Shown here piece by piece: positions 43,201 to 54,046 of a stretch of 64,000 nt of DNA. Below the pieces are notes generated by a model. That model made no database searches, was not told the DNA's origin, and saw nothing but the letters and a program-made list of their open reading frames with translations. The stretch is from Dendrolimus kikuchii (taxonomy: Eukaryota; Arthropoda; Insecta; Lepidoptera; Lasiocampidae), in assembly GCA_019925095.2 (NCBI GenBank), contig CM034388.1:5044501-5108500 (forward strand). Reading direction: 5' to 3'. A program made the position numbers and the translations under genes. The first letter of the stretch is position 1, and the number at the start of each line of letters is the position of its first letter.

Positions 43201-46200
43201 GAGACCCCTAAGGACGAGTGGGCAAAGTGCTTTTCTCGGTGGTTCTATCGAATGCAGCGATGTATTGATGTGAATGGAAACTATTTTGAAAAGATATTGT
43301 CAACGCGGCAGCCCAGTATTAAGTACTGAACGCGTATCCAAAATGGCGGTGGTAGGATTGCTGGTATGGATAAGAAGGGAAACTAACCTGCGTGCCTCTA
43401 GGTTGCACTAACTATGCGTGCTGATCACCAAGTTGTGAGCCTTGCAGCAAATCTTCTGGCTTGTCTCCTTCGGTAATTAATTGTACACACGCGGCGCGGT
43501 ATAACTGCACTTATAGCAAGTTGTGGCGGTAAAGATGTGCGGGTTGTCGTACGAGGGTCGACAGCAGACTACGTGCGACGAGGGTCGACAGCAGACTGAC
43601 TCGTAAAAACGAGCAGTATTAGCACAGCGGTAAGTACGACAAGGATAGTCGAATGGAATGGAAGATGGTGGCTGGGACAAGGTGATTGGATAACGCGGTT
43701 AGGAAAGCGGGTAGTTGTGGAAATAATTTCAAGGGGACAGGATTTTAAAATAAGCGGCGCGAACAGATATAATAAAAATAATAACTTGCTAGTTTGCTCA
43801 GTTTTTGATTTTCTAAGAACTTTCAGTGTCACCCTCTTATTGAATAAACAAATATATTCTATTGTACTTATTTACATTATTGCCTTACATCACATTGCTA
43901 GCAAAATGTATTTTTCTAGTAATTATTAAACTACATTTTTTTATATTTACCTAACAAAAATTGTTCAGCGATGCTTTCCGCGTCCTCGTCTGCCTTCAGG
44001 GCGGCCTGCTTCAAACAGTCCCTTATCCTATGAGGGTCGTACATATCCGCCAATTTCTGGTGTCTCCTATTGAGTTCTTCATAGTTCATTTTCATCTGTA
44101 CTATTGTTGATATCCTAGAATAGAAAGCAAAAACTATTTATTTTAATGCAAATCAGATATCAGTCAGCTCTGTTGCGAAAGATAAAGAATACTTCTATAA
44201 TCACAGATTTCGCCAAGGCTACTGTTAATTTGACTTTAACAATAAACAAAATAGTATATATGCATGTGTGTGTCAAATACATGGTAGTGTGTGTAATGTT
44301 TTATTTATTGATTTAATGTATTTTTATTGCATGATTAAAAAAAAATAATAGCCTTCTGCACTTCTTCTCTATATAAACTATAAATGTTCGAAATTTCATA
44401 CTCCTCTGTCATCACGTATTATTTATGATAATATGGGTATCAAATTAAACAGCTTTTATTGTGAGGCTGGCAAACCAGCTGATGGCGCATCTAATCGAAA
44501 GTGGTACATGTGACAAATGTCCACTGGTATTGACCTTTGGCTACAGAACCATAAAATAGCATTTCATTAAAAGTACTTTAAGTAAAAGAAGCCTCAATAC
44601 TACTTGCTAAAACCTGTTCATAACAATTTTCATTTAAGTATGTATTGTATGAAGTTTTACTACCTTGAATACTTTAAGAATTTTCCATCTGATAATTCAA
44701 AATTTAGAGGTGTTGGGTACAAGAAAATATTCACAACCTCACACTGAAGGTTTGTATTGAAAATTAGTGTTGTGTCAGATATAAATACAGCACAATAAGT
44801 GGATTGCAAACCTTGATTACTGAAAATGTAGTCTACAAATGCTCAAACATTACTTTTTTTCTATACTTAAGCAGCTATCCGTGAAGGAACAGAGAAAGAA
44901 TACTAATTCCTGTGGCCAGGCGGCCTGTCATAAGAGACAACAAAACAATCTACAGCCAGGTGGTAGGGGATTTGCCCGTCTGGATGGCTACCACTCCTGA
45001 TCCAGTGCAGGCCGCCATAACCACCTTGAGTTGTGTTCTGGCATTAGTGGCCAGGTTCCAATCCCATCTACGAGTCTGGCAGCTCATTGGTAGCACCTTT
45101 AGTGTCTGCTGTTCTTCAGCAATAAAAAGTAAATAAAAAAGGAATGTAAGTAGAACATTGTTTTTTCTTTGGAAGTCAATAATAGCATGAAAGAACCCCC
45201 ACCATTTGAGTTCGGGATGTGAGTGTGTTCAGGATGTGAGTGTGCTAGCTAACCACTGAACTACCACGGATTATCAATCAGTGTTACATTACCTATCAAT
45301 AACATCAGTTTTCAAGTCATCCAGTGTCTGTTGCTTTGTGATATTGTCTTGAGCAATTTCTTCTATATTACTCATTAATTCTTCAGTTTCCATATCAAGC
45401 TCTAACAGCTGGGGATTATTCTCTAAAAGTTTGTCCTGGAATTTAAAAAAAAAAAAAAAAATTCTGCTGAAGAAAAAATTTTTAAAAACATAAATGCACA
45501 TAGATCGCAAGTGAGCCCTGAAACATTTCGAGGAATTTTCATGTAGCGACCAAGGGCAGTGATTCACTATTATGATATCAATATTAAATAATTACAGTGC
45601 AACCTTGGCATAACAAATCTAAAAGAGACTACAAAATATTTGTTATACCAAGAAATTTATTGCAATGAGGTTTGTTATATGGAGGTTAGTTTGGTCCTAG
45701 ATTTGTTTTAGCAAGGTTAATGGTAACTTAAAATAAAATGTACAATAAATACATTGTAATAAATGCACTGTAATATTTATTTACCTACAACATTAAGTCA
45801 TATTCATGTTGAGTTGGAGTAAGTTTGAAGGCTTCGTTATTATATGAATAAGACCACAATTTATTCGAAAAGTTTAATTACTCAGATTGTCTTACCTGTC
45901 AAGATAGGAATACTTGATCCATGGATTGGTAGAATATTTTATGCGAAGGTTGTAGATTGATAAAAATAATTAAACAGAGGTTAATTGTACTTTTGAATCT
46001 TTCTATTTATGTGTTGCAATGATTGAAAATTCGTTATAAAGAGATTTTTACAAAAGTGTATTCATAATTCATTGTGGAAGGTCACGACACGCCTTCCATG
46101 ATCAAATTGATTGTGTACTAGCAGAAGGTGATGTCAGAAGCCTTAAGAACAGACGAGTGTGCATGACAAGAGTTATGACTGTCAAAGAAGCAAGTGAGGT

Positions 46201-46722
46201 GTGTAAGAATAAACCTGAATGGCGCTCTGTTGTTAGTGTCTACCCCGCAAGGGAACTGGCGTGAAGTTATGTATGTATGTATTCATAATGTAAAGGTAGA
46301 TTTAGTATTTTTGTTTTATTATGTATAGGTTCGCATTTGACCATTATCTCACTTGATTTGAGCAAAGATATGGTCTAAGATTGAGCATGCTTATATTTTA
46401 TTTATATATAGATATATATATATAAGTCGTGGTAGCGTAATGGCTAGTGCACGCGTCCCAAACTCAAAGGGCGTGGGTTCGATTCTGGCCGGAACGCATG
46501 CACCACTTAGTCAGTTTTCTGATCTAATGTGCATATTCTTACAATTATCACGTGCTAATAACGGTGAAGGAAAACATCGTGATGCAACTTGCACATCGAG
46601 ATAACCGATGTGTCAAACCTGCCACAGCCTTGGACAAGCGTGGCGGGGTATACGTCCGTTACCCTATCATGGGAGGCCCGAGCCCAGCAGTGGGACATTT
46701 ATGGGCTGGTATTATATATATT

Positions 46723-46782
<60 letters not shown>

Positions 46783-47542
46783 CCACCAATTCTAGGGAAT
46801 TTCTAAAAATGTTTCAAATCAAGAAAATCATTATACTGAGGTTTGTTGAGTTTACGGGTGGGATATGTTTATGGGACACCTTTTATTTATCATGAATAGA
46901 TTCAAACTTTTTTAATATAGGTTAGAAGGCCAAGGAGCGAGTGAAGCAAAGTGGAGCTCCCGCCTTAGCCTTCGTGGTTAATTATTTTATAAGCACCCAA
47001 AATTAACTTTATAACATAAATAATAAATTAAAGTGTCTCATATATATACCGCATCTGAGTTCACTTACTTGCAGATCTGTGTTTTCCAATATTTCTTGCA
47101 ACTCCTCAACAGTCAATTCACTCAACTCCGGAAACATCAACGACTGTACACTGAAGTTCGACTGAGGACTGATTTCTGTTGACTTGACTTCATCACCTGT
47201 TACATTGGGCAGCCATTTTTGAAACTCTCTTATAATAGCTTGGACCACACGTCCCAAATCAGAATGCAAAGTAAAGTTCACAAGGCCCGGAGCACCAACA
47301 ACTTGGTTTGAGTTCTCCGCTATCCATGGATGAGGTATTGCAGGGTTTACATATATGGTTGGTTTTTCCTTTGGAAATTCTGTGCCTAGGAGTACATTTA
47401 ACGACATATTCTTGCCATCTGCAACGAAGTCTACCCTGTAGTCTGTGTTTTCAACTACTTCTATAACATTGTCATTGAAAATTTTTAATGTGTCAATTTG
47501 ATGTTTACGTATGTCCTGTTCATAGTAGTTCCAAGGGAGCAT
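40080..47542 (-). CDS. Vps37A: VPS37A, ESCRT-I subunit (4 exons)
   Basis: VPS37A is a subunit of cytosolic ESCRT-I (with TSG101, VPS28 and MVB12/UBAP1), which sorts ubiquitinated membrane cargo into multivesicular bodies. Exons 47542-47069, 45435-45293, 44114-43951 and 40204-40080 join in frame: 906 nt, 301 aa. Residues 1-115 match the UEV-like N-terminus of VPS37A (FPKEKPTIYVNP, then TLHSDLGRVVQAIIREF). FPELSELTVEELQEIL (137-152) opens the Mod(r)/VPS37 domain, which runs to LGNMPVEMFVSKFAEKRALG and a basic RRAREERLAHQL end. The human protein is longer because of a Pro/Ser-rich linker that is short here. I chose the ATG at 47542: it gives MLPWNYYEQDIRKHQIDTLK, an insect-like start. The gene is convergent with the receptor; its introns carry unrelated transposons. 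Confidence 0.93.
40625..40910. repeat. Dispersed repeat family H
   Basis: GCGCCACCTATTGGTTCCAG and GACCCACTCAAACACACA blocks as at 29059-29665; ends in a short TATATATA run. Confidence 0.5.
41069..41302 (-). mobile_element. SINE-A copy, left part (split by an R1-like tail)
   Basis: TTTTTATTGCATGAGTTCAG through GTTGTGG. It resumes at 41681 with CTTACAACAGGCCGCTCCAA and GGAAATTGTATTCTTT. Confidence 0.75.
41316..41667 (-). mobile_element. R1-like LINE 3' tail nested in SINE-A
   Basis: Flanked by a 13-bp duplication, TGGGTTTGTTTGT, at 41303-41315 and 41668-41680. On the - strand it shares GGTCTAATC, GGGACCC and GCATTTCC with the 3' end of the R1-like LINE at 17075-18440. Confidence 0.8.
41780..42065. 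repeat. Dispersed repeat with GGGAATCTCGAGGGA blocks
   Basis: Second copy of the 15115-15600 family: GGCCGATTTCGACGCCGTTT, TGATCGACAGCTAATTC and TCCCGGGAACG. Confidence 0.55.
42275..43329 (+). pseudogene. mariner transposase, broken
   Basis: The N-terminal helix-turn-helix part is frameshifted (42275-42480). The catalytic part follows: LTGDESWIY with the first Asp, then an in-frame TGA at 42742-42744, YDPETNRHTAQW, VGKKMGASFFG, LLHHDNASSHTAG (second Asp) and PPYSPDLAPCDFYLFPKIK (third Asp, D34D spacing). The C-terminus is complete (RCIDVNGNYFEKI). One stop and one frame break disable it; otherwise it is little diverged. Confidence 0.92.
43551..43603. repeat. Short tandem duplication in the mariner 3' region
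   Basis: ACGAGGGTCGACAGCAGACT occurs twice, about 27 bp apart, inside the extra 3' segment of the mariner. ACGAGGGT resembles the TIR start, so an older element end may be buried here. Confidence 0.6.
43951..44114 (-). CDS. Vps37A: VPS37A exon 3 (Mod(r) domain)
   Basis: Acceptor TATTCTAG, donor TTAG|GTAAAT, phase 2 in and phase 1 out. Contains MYDPHRIRDCLKQAALKADE and ESIAEQFL, as in VPS37 proteins. Confidence 0.92.
44170..44410. repeat. Unclassified dispersed repeat, shorter copy
   Basis: Both ends of the 3485-4330 element without its middle, in reverse orientation. Confidence 0.5.
44876..45127 (+). mobile_element. SINE-A copy, near full length
   Basis: ATCCGTGAAGGAACAGAGAA head through TTCAGCAATAAAAAG tail, diverged from the others. 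Confidence 0.75.
45190..45270 (-). mobile_element. Possible tRNA-derived SINE head
   Basis: - strand CCGTGGTAGTTCAGTGGTTA looks like box A; a degenerate box B (GGGGTTCTTT) follows. Too short to be certain. Confidence 0.35.
45293..45435 (-). CDS. Vps37A: VPS37A exon 2 (Mod(r) coiled coil)
   Basis: Acceptor AAATTCCAG, donor GATAG|GTAATG, phase 0 in and phase 2 out. Encodes DKLLENNPQLLELDMETEEL and the rest of a charged helix. Confidence 0.9.
46069..46280 (+). mobile_element. RTE-type LINE 3' end with ORF2 C-terminus
   Basis: Longest copy of the family. ATTCATAAT flanks both sides (near 46060-46068 and 46281-46289). The frame from 46131 reads [20 protein letters not shown] then VVSVYPARELA and a stop, the C-terminal end of a LINE protein, followed by GTTATGTATGTATGT. 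Confidence 0.75.
46427..46710 (+). mobile_element. tRNA-derived SINE, near full length
   Basis: GTGGTAGCGTAATGGCTAGT gives box A and GGGTTCGATTC box B; the spacing matches tRNA-derived SINEs. The body ends with GCCCAGCAGTGGGACATTTA then TGGGCTG, the common tail of lepidopteran SINEs, and runs into an AT microsatellite. Confidence 0.85.
46717..46781. repeat. (AT)n microsatellite
   Basis: AT run expanded directly from the SINE tail. Confidence 0.95.
47069..47542 (-). CDS. Vps37A: VPS37A exon 1 (UEV-like domain)
   Basis: ATG at 47542; donor CAA|GTAAGT after TDLQ, phase 0. 158 codons. A non-ATG extension upstream in frame is ignored. A splice acceptor-like CTCCACAG lies just upstream, so a 5' non-coding exon is possible. 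Confidence 0.9.
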
Positions 47543-48450
47543 GTTTGTAACTGTGGAGGTCACAAGTCTTAGTGAGTTTATTTGTTACCAAAGTGTTTTA
47601 CATAAAGTAGTAGTAAGTAGCTCAGTGGCTAATAACCTTGCATTTCTTTTAAAGACATATGTTTAAGACACGACCAAAGAGACCATTCAGGCAGTTTTAT
47701 AAATTTCAATAAACATTTCAATATAATAAACAACACCCTTGTATTTCACAATCATTTTTCAGAAACTACTTAGTTTATATGAATGAAAATGAATACGAAT
47801 ACATAATCAATATGCCGTTACACATTATCTAGTGAGATTGCAAAACATAGGACTAGAAATGGGCATAAGAATAAGAAGACATGGAGTTGTTGAATAGTCA
47901 TTTCTGGCTGGTTTGTTCTGGTGATTAATTTCCATTTTATCCATTTGCCTATTTGTATGCTTCAGAGAATGAAAACAATTAGCCAGCTACTAGTTAGGTA
48001 CTAGTAATAAAATTGATTTTAACGTATGATATTACACAGAATACGGTACCTGAATAATAATTACTAAATAATTGAAGTATAAAACTGGAATATTGTGATT
48101 TTGTTTCCGTAATCTCGTAAAATAAAAATAATAATTTAAATCTATAACATTATTCTGCTTCGATGATCAATACAACCAAGTACAAATAATTGTTTCTCGT
48201 ATGAAAAATTATTTAAATCTGTCAAAATTTGCACTAAAATGGCTTTGATTGGCTACAGTAAAAATTTACAGTTTTCACTGGATAAAACGTTTCTATTGAT
48301 GGAGTTTTCACCAATCTGAGTGTCGAAGTAAATTTTGTTCGTCAATGAAAACAAACCTAATATATCACAATTGTCAAATTCAATGTCAAAATAGCTAAAC
48401 GTTCCGGTTTATCTAAAATTTTAGTACTTTTGTGCAATAGTAGCCGTAGT
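47543..48450. other. VPS37A upstream region
   Basis: AT-rich and non-coding; should hold the 5' UTR and promoter. No TATA box or initiator can be assigned with confidence. The hAT-type element starts 908 bp upstream of the ATG. Confidence 0.4.
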
Positions 48451-48759
48451 CAGGGCTGGGCAAAATACATGGTTTCCTTTAATTGAAATACAAATTACAA
48501 AATACTGTCTCGCATGTATTTAAAATACGAAATACAAAATACTTTTAAGTCGGGTATTTAAAATATAAAATACAAAATACAGCATTTCAACTATATGTAT
48601 TTAAAATACAAATTACAAAATACAAAATACCGTCAGGTGTTAGGTTATGTAAATAAAATACTCACAAAAATCAAATAATAATTATTATTAGGTCCCTTGC
48701 CTATGAAATTGCCGTTTTTTCTGAAATAAGTTAACCTAATTTTATTATATTTTTTTTTA

Positions 48760-51500
48760 TTCTAATCTCCACGGCCTTGAAGATAGGGACCTTTCCATCT
48801 TGTAAGTACGCGTAGATTTTGGTGGTTCCACCCGGATCTATGCGTGCTTATATCGGTCCCATGGCAGGGAATGCGCAAGGACTGAAACAGCTCGCTTTTT
48901 TGAATACGTTCAGGAGGTGACCGACAAAGTTTTTGGGCAGTATCTTTCAGCAGAGGTAGTCGTACTCGGGAATTTTAATGCTCATCACGCTGAGTAGTTG
49001 AGTTCCGTGTGAACTGATCTGCCAGGGACTACTGCCTACGATTTTGCTCTCGCCCATGGATTCGCTCAGGTGATTACGGAGTTTACCCGAATACCGGATA
49101 GTGTGGATCATGAGCCTTCTTTGCTGGATCTTCTGCTGACCACGCACCCGGAGAAATACCAGATCTCCATCAGTGCTCTACTGGGAACCTCTGATCATTG
49201 TCTGGTATTTTCGGTGGTGCCCCTTCCTATTCCTGATCGGACTCGTCCCGGTGGACGACGGAAGGTGTGGCGATACAAGTCAGCAAATTGGGATGGACTC
49301 CGGAAATTCTATGCATCCTACCCATGGAGGCAGTTATGTTACTCGTCGGAAGATTCTGATGCGAGCACAGACTCGATCGCCGATGTAATACTGCAGGGAA
49401 TAGAATGTTTAATTCCAAACTCAACTGTACCTATCGGTGGTACGAGTAAACCACCATGGTTCGATAAGTCCAGCAGTGAGGCTGTAAAGCTAAAGCAACA
49501 GGCTTACCGAGCCTGGACTGCAGCGCGAGCTCGTCAGGATCCTCTGACCTGAAAAAGAGGTACAATTCCGCCCCCAGGTCCCTAAAAAAACAGCGCAAAA
49601 TTCGATTACATCGACAGAATTGGTGAGCGGGCTCTCTAGCTACACTTCTGGGACTAGACCTTTTTGGGCCCTCACCAAAGCTGTCCAAGGAAACTTGTCG
49701 GGCGTCTCTTCCACCTCTGCGCACAGTGGAAGACCGTCTGGTACACGCCGCCAAAGATAAAGTCAATCTTCTGGGTGAAATCTTTGCGGCCAATTCAACT
49801 CTTGAGACATAGGAGAAACTCCACCTACAATCCCTGTGTGAGTCTAGAATGTCGGAGGTGCGCTTTACTCAAAAAGCAGTCCGATGTGCTCTCTTCTCCC
49901 TCGACGTCAAAAAGTCTTCTGGCCCTGATGGCATTCCTGCCATTGTGCTGCAGACGTGTTTAGCTGAGCTGTCCCCAGCCAGTCCTTGCCTGACGTTTCA
50001 CTCTCTCTTACTACAAGGGTTGTGTCCTCGCTTCGTGGAAGATTGCCCACGTGCACCTTGTCCCCAAAAAAGGGTACGTAACAGACACGTCGAATAGGCC
50101 TATAGCAATAACCTTTTTGCTCTCAATAGTGATGGAGCGCATTATCAACGCGCAGCTCCTGTGTTACGTCGAAGATTACCAGCTGCTAAACGATCGGCAA
50201 TACGGCTTCCGTCACAGACGCTCAGCTCAAGATCTCTTGGTTTACCTAACCCACCGTTGGGCTGAAGCCATTGAGAGCAAAGGGAAAGCACTGGCAGTTA
50301 GTCTAGAATTCTAGATATTGCTAAGGCCTTCGACCGGATCTGGCACAGGGCTCTTCTATCGGAGCGGCCATCGTATGAAATATCCGAAGGGCCTTGCACC
50401 TGGCTATCCATCCCTTTTGATGAGCGCAGCATTCAAGTCGTTGTCGACGGTTGTTGCTCAAGTTTCAAGCCCATCAACGCTGGTGTGCCCCAGGGTTGTG
50501 TGCTATCGCCAACGTTGTTCATCTTACATATCATTGATATGTTGTCTATTCGCAACATTCATTCCAATGCGGATGACAGCACAGGCGATGCGCAGTACTC
50601 TGTTCGTGCAAACGTCCGTCGATCATTTGTGGAGGAAAGTTGGGTTAGACTTGTATCTGAGGTAGAGTATTCCTTAAAGAGAGTCTCTGAATGGGGAAGA
50701 CAAAACTTTGTCCATTTCAACCCCAAGAAGACATAGGTCTAAGTATTATCTGCCAAAAAAACTCCATTCGAGCAATCGCTTCAGTTCCAAGGAACACCCC
50801 TTACCGCCTCCAAGAGTATTGGGATCTTCAGTGTTGACATCGCGAACGATGTTCAGGGGCCATCTTGAAGGCAAGGCAAAACTCGCCTCTAAGAAGCTGG
50901 GAATGTTAAACCCGTCCAAGCAGTACTTCACACCGCGGCAACGCTTTGTGCTTTGTAAAACCCAGGTGAGCCCGCATATGGAGTACTGCTCACACTTTTG
51001 GGCTGGAGCACCTGGCTACCAACTCGATCCCCTAGACTGTATTCAACGTCGAGCCGTTCACGTTGTTGATGATCCCATACTCACAGATGGTCTAGATACG
51101 CTTGGCCTTATGAGAGACTTCGCTCTCTCTACGTATTCTACTGACTGTATAACGGAGTGTATTCGGAAGAACTGTATAGAATGGTGTATTCGTCCTCTTT
51201 CTACCACCGAACCGCTCACCATGTGTTGGGATTTTACCCCCACTTCCTTAAGCCGCTTCGCTCATGTACGCAACGGTACTGTAGAACCTTTTTCCTGCAT
51301 ACCGTGGGGATTTGGAATGAGCTCCCAGCCGAGGTTTTTCCACACACACATATGGAGTTTTTCAAAAAGGGTGTCATAAAATTTCTTCGAGGCTGGCAGC
51401 GGGTTGATGAAATCTCTGGTGTTGCAAATGTCCATAAGCGACAGTAACCGCTTTCCATCAGGTGGGCCGTCAGCCTGTCTGTTGTACTCCAGCTATAAAG
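48760..51500 (+). mobile_element. CR1/Daphne-like LINE inside the hAT element
   Basis: Coding blocks for endonuclease and reverse transcriptase, broken by several frameshifts, then a 3' end with GTTGCAAATGTCCATAAGCG and CGCTTTCCATCAGGTGGGCC. That 3' end is the one shared with the SINE-A family. The 5' end is probably truncated. Confidence 0.8.
48790..51447 (+). pseudogene. LINE endonuclease-reverse transcriptase, multiply broken
   Basis: Endonuclease part: VVVLGNFNAHHAE, then LLTTHPEKY and LLGTSDHCLVFSVV with the conserved SDH. RT part: VPKKGYVTDTSNRPIAI, DRQYGFRHRRSAQDLLVYLT, DIAKAFDRIWHRAL, AGVPQGCVLSPTLFILHI and NADDSTGDAQYS (catalytic (Y)ADD-type motif with Asn). C-terminus: FYHRTAHHVLGFYPHFLK and FKKGVIKFLRGWQRV. 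At least four frame changes and two stops. Confidence 0.85.
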
Positions 51501-52430
51501 AAAGGTCGAAATTTCCAGAATGGAAGCGGGCAAACCAATAACAAGTGGTACGTTCATTGTAATGTTCGCTCATAAAGGTTGTTGATGTTGCTTGTCACTC
51601 TTGCCGCGTTGCTGCTACGACGGTACTCTTATTCCATAATTACTCGAATTTTTAACTATCCATGATGATGAAAAAGATTCAAATGCGAAGAAAACATAAC
51701 ATTTATCAATAAACAAATGACTAATTTAAAAAAAAGAATTACTGCAGAACTTACCTAATATTTAGCGGTCACCATTTTCTTACGAAACTTATGAAAGCTA
51801 TCGAGCGCTATTTTCTGAAGAACACACCCATCAATAAGGTAGCTAAATGTATTTTGTGAAATGTATTTTGCAACCATAAGTATTTGAAATACTAATTACA
51901 AAATACCTCAGCGTCATGTATTTGAAATACTAATTACAAATTACATTTTTAAGAAGTAATTGAAATACAAATACAAAATACGTATTTGTATTTCAATTAC
52001 GTATTTCAATTACAAGTATTTCAAATACTGCCCAACCCTGGCCGTAGTAATATTAGTAGAATAAGTCAGATTAGGCTACGATGGGTTGACCTACGATTGT
52101 GGATAATCCCTTCCCCAAAAAACATAGATTTAAAGAACTTGTTATGGTTATATAAAACTTAGATATAACCTAGGCTACGTGACTTGGTTTAAAAAGGTAA
52201 TATGTGATTGCGAAACGTTAAATGTATCTTTATCATTCTGCCACTGTACATTGTCAACTAAATTGATTCAATGTGGTTGAAAGTCATAGAACTGAAAGGT
52301 CATAGATGGATTCAAAGACATTAAATGATTCATGAAGCGATCTATCCAAATCGAAAGACAAAAATGAACAATCTTATGTCGGCTTAAGCTGATAAAGTCA
52401 ATATGAATGTCAACTACTCTATTGTCCTAC

Positions 52431-52524
52431 AGTCTTATTCATGTTGAGTTAGAGTAAGTTTGTAGGCTTCTTTAAGAACCTTAAAGAAGCCTATAAACTT
52501 ACTCTAGCTCAATATGAATAAGAC
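52431..52524. mobile_element. Foldback MITE, best copy
   Basis: GTCTTATTCATGTTGAGTTA to the complement TAGCTCAATATGAATAAGAC, an almost perfect hairpin of about 94 bp with the centre at TTTAAGAACCTTAAAG. Other copies can be aligned to this one. Confidence 0.85.
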
Positions 52525-52689
52525 CGATATAATTTTTATACAGTATTATCTATATTGTTGCGGACAAAGAGCACCCCCCTGACAAGCCTGCCGGAGCACA
52601 CCTCCGCGCCCCACACTCCGCCAACGCCCATAGCTCGCACAGTTAGCAGCTAGTCGTCGGACAGAAAAAGCCACATTAGAAACAGCCTT

Positions 52690-53045
52690 GAAGGCCGAAA
52701 CACTACTCGACTCTACTAGCGACACCTATAGACGATTGTAACACCAGGGGCGTTGCCAACGCGTTGCCGGCCTCTCAGAAATTTTATAACGCCCTTCTCA
52801 AATGACCGCATGTCGTAGCGCAGAGGGAAAATCTCGGAGGAAAGTTCCCTTCAGATCATTGTTGTACGCGGAATAAACGTTGTAGAGAACCGTTGCGTAG
52901 TTGAGCGTGGGAGCTCCAGGAAATGGGGATGAACATCCCGTCGATGGCGAGCGGTGCGGTTGTAAAAATGAGGATTTGGCACAAGATCAAATAGTTCCTC
53001 GGAACACTCTCCGTTGTACAGGCGGATGGCTCACGATTTAACGAA
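52690..53045 (-). pseudogene. CR1/Daphne-like LINE ORF2 C-terminus
   Basis: - strand frame contains NGECSEELFDLVPNPHFYNR, RTARHRRDVHPHFLELPRS, RYDMRSFEKGVIKFLRGRQR and VGNAPGV, homologous to 51157-51447 but of a different subfamily. One stop is inside. 5'-truncated. Confidence 0.8.
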
Positions 53046-53317
53046 AAAATATTGAACCAAAATCTGTTTCAAACAGGACGGTATGGGAGAAATTACATAA
53101 ATAAAGAAATAAACATCGTGATTCTAAGCATAACATTATTAGGTATTAAATACTCAGTAACAGGATTTAATATTTTTGTACAATTAAAATTAATAGGTAT
53201 TTATTTGTAGGAAAGTTTAAGTTAACGCTACAAATTACGTATTATGTTTGTGTCAGCCATATCGTAGAAATGTATACACGCACCTTAGAATAATTTCACA
53301 TGTAATTATTATTATTT

Positions 53318-53633
53318 TTTTTATTTTTTATTGCAGGAGTTCAACAGACAGGCAGACGGCCCACTTGATTGAAAGCGGTAACCATCGCCTATGGACATTT
53401 GCAACACCGAAGGTGCTACAAATGCGCTGCTGCTCTCTTAAGGGAGACTGGAACCTAGTCACTAATGCCGGAACACAACTCAAGGTTGTTATGGCGACAT
53501 ACTTTAGACGAGGGGTGGTAGCCATCCAGTCGGGCAAATGCCCTACCACCTGGCTGTGGGTTGTTTAGTCGCCTCTTACGACAGGCCGCCCGGCCGCAGG
53601 AAATTGTATTCTTTCTCCGTTCCTGCACGGATA
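53318..53633 (-). mobile_element. SINE-A copy, near full length
   Basis: TTATTGCAGGAGTTCAACAG to TTCCTGCACGGATAA; TAATTATT appears on both flanks. Confidence 0.82.
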
Positions 53634-53639
53634 ATTATT

Positions 53640-54046
53640 CTAAGGTACGCACATAACTTGAGAACGTATTTACCGATTTTGATGAAATTTTTTATGTGTT
53701 TGAGTTGGTCCCCAAATAGTTTGGATTCACAATTCGAATCGGTAGCTGGCCTTGGGATCGAGTTCTAGGATCCTCCTAATCTCCTAGATCAATTTTGATG
53801 ATTTTTTTGTGTTTGAGTGGGTGGTTCCCGGATGATTTAGATTTACAATTGGAAGCGGTAGGTGGCGCTGAAATCGGGTTCTAGGATCATTCTAATCTCC
53901 AGGACCGATGTTGAAGATTTTTTGTGTGTGTTTGAGTGGGCCCCCGGGTGAGTTAGATGCACTATTGGAACCGGTAGGAGGCACTAGAATCGGGTCCTAG
54001 ATTTTAATTTTTTCAGGGTAGAACAACGTCTGCCGGGACCACTAGT
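53640..54046 (+). repeat. Dispersed repeat family H
   Basis: Three tandem versions of a ~115-bp block (GTTTGAGTGGGTCC, ACAATTGGAACCGGTAGGTG, ATCGGGTTCTAGGAT), then GACAACGTCTGCCGGGACCA and CTAGT. Confidence 0.6.

Larger units (their letters stand above)
42102..43837 (+). mobile_element. mariner transposon (cecropia-like), inactive
   Basis: TIRs CGAGGGCGACACTGATA and TTTCAGTGTCACCCTCT (14 of 17 complementary) are flanked by TA at 42100-42101 and 43838-43839, the mariner target. At 1736 bp it is some 0.45 kb longer than usual; the excess lies between the transposase end and the right TIR. It sits in VPS37A intron 3 on the opposite strand. Confidence 0.85.
48451..52040. mobile_element. hAT-type element split by a LINE
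   Basis: Ends CAGGGCTGGGCA / TGCCCAACCCTG are inverted repeats; the perfect 8-bp duplication GCCGTAGT lies at 48443-48450 and 52041-52048. Subterminal regions (48460-48655 and 51830-52025) are dense in AAATACAAAATAC-type words, as in hAT elements whose transposase binds subterminal repeats. No transposase motif is visible, so it was probably non-autonomous. Confidence 0.85.

Noticed and set aside
46427..46500. Functional tRNA gene
   Set aside because: Box A and box B are present, but acceptor and anticodon stems do not pair well and the sequence continues into a SINE body.
47543..47563. Seven-codon N-terminal extension of VPS37A
   Set aside because: It would start at GTG; the ATG at 47542 gives the expected N-terminus.
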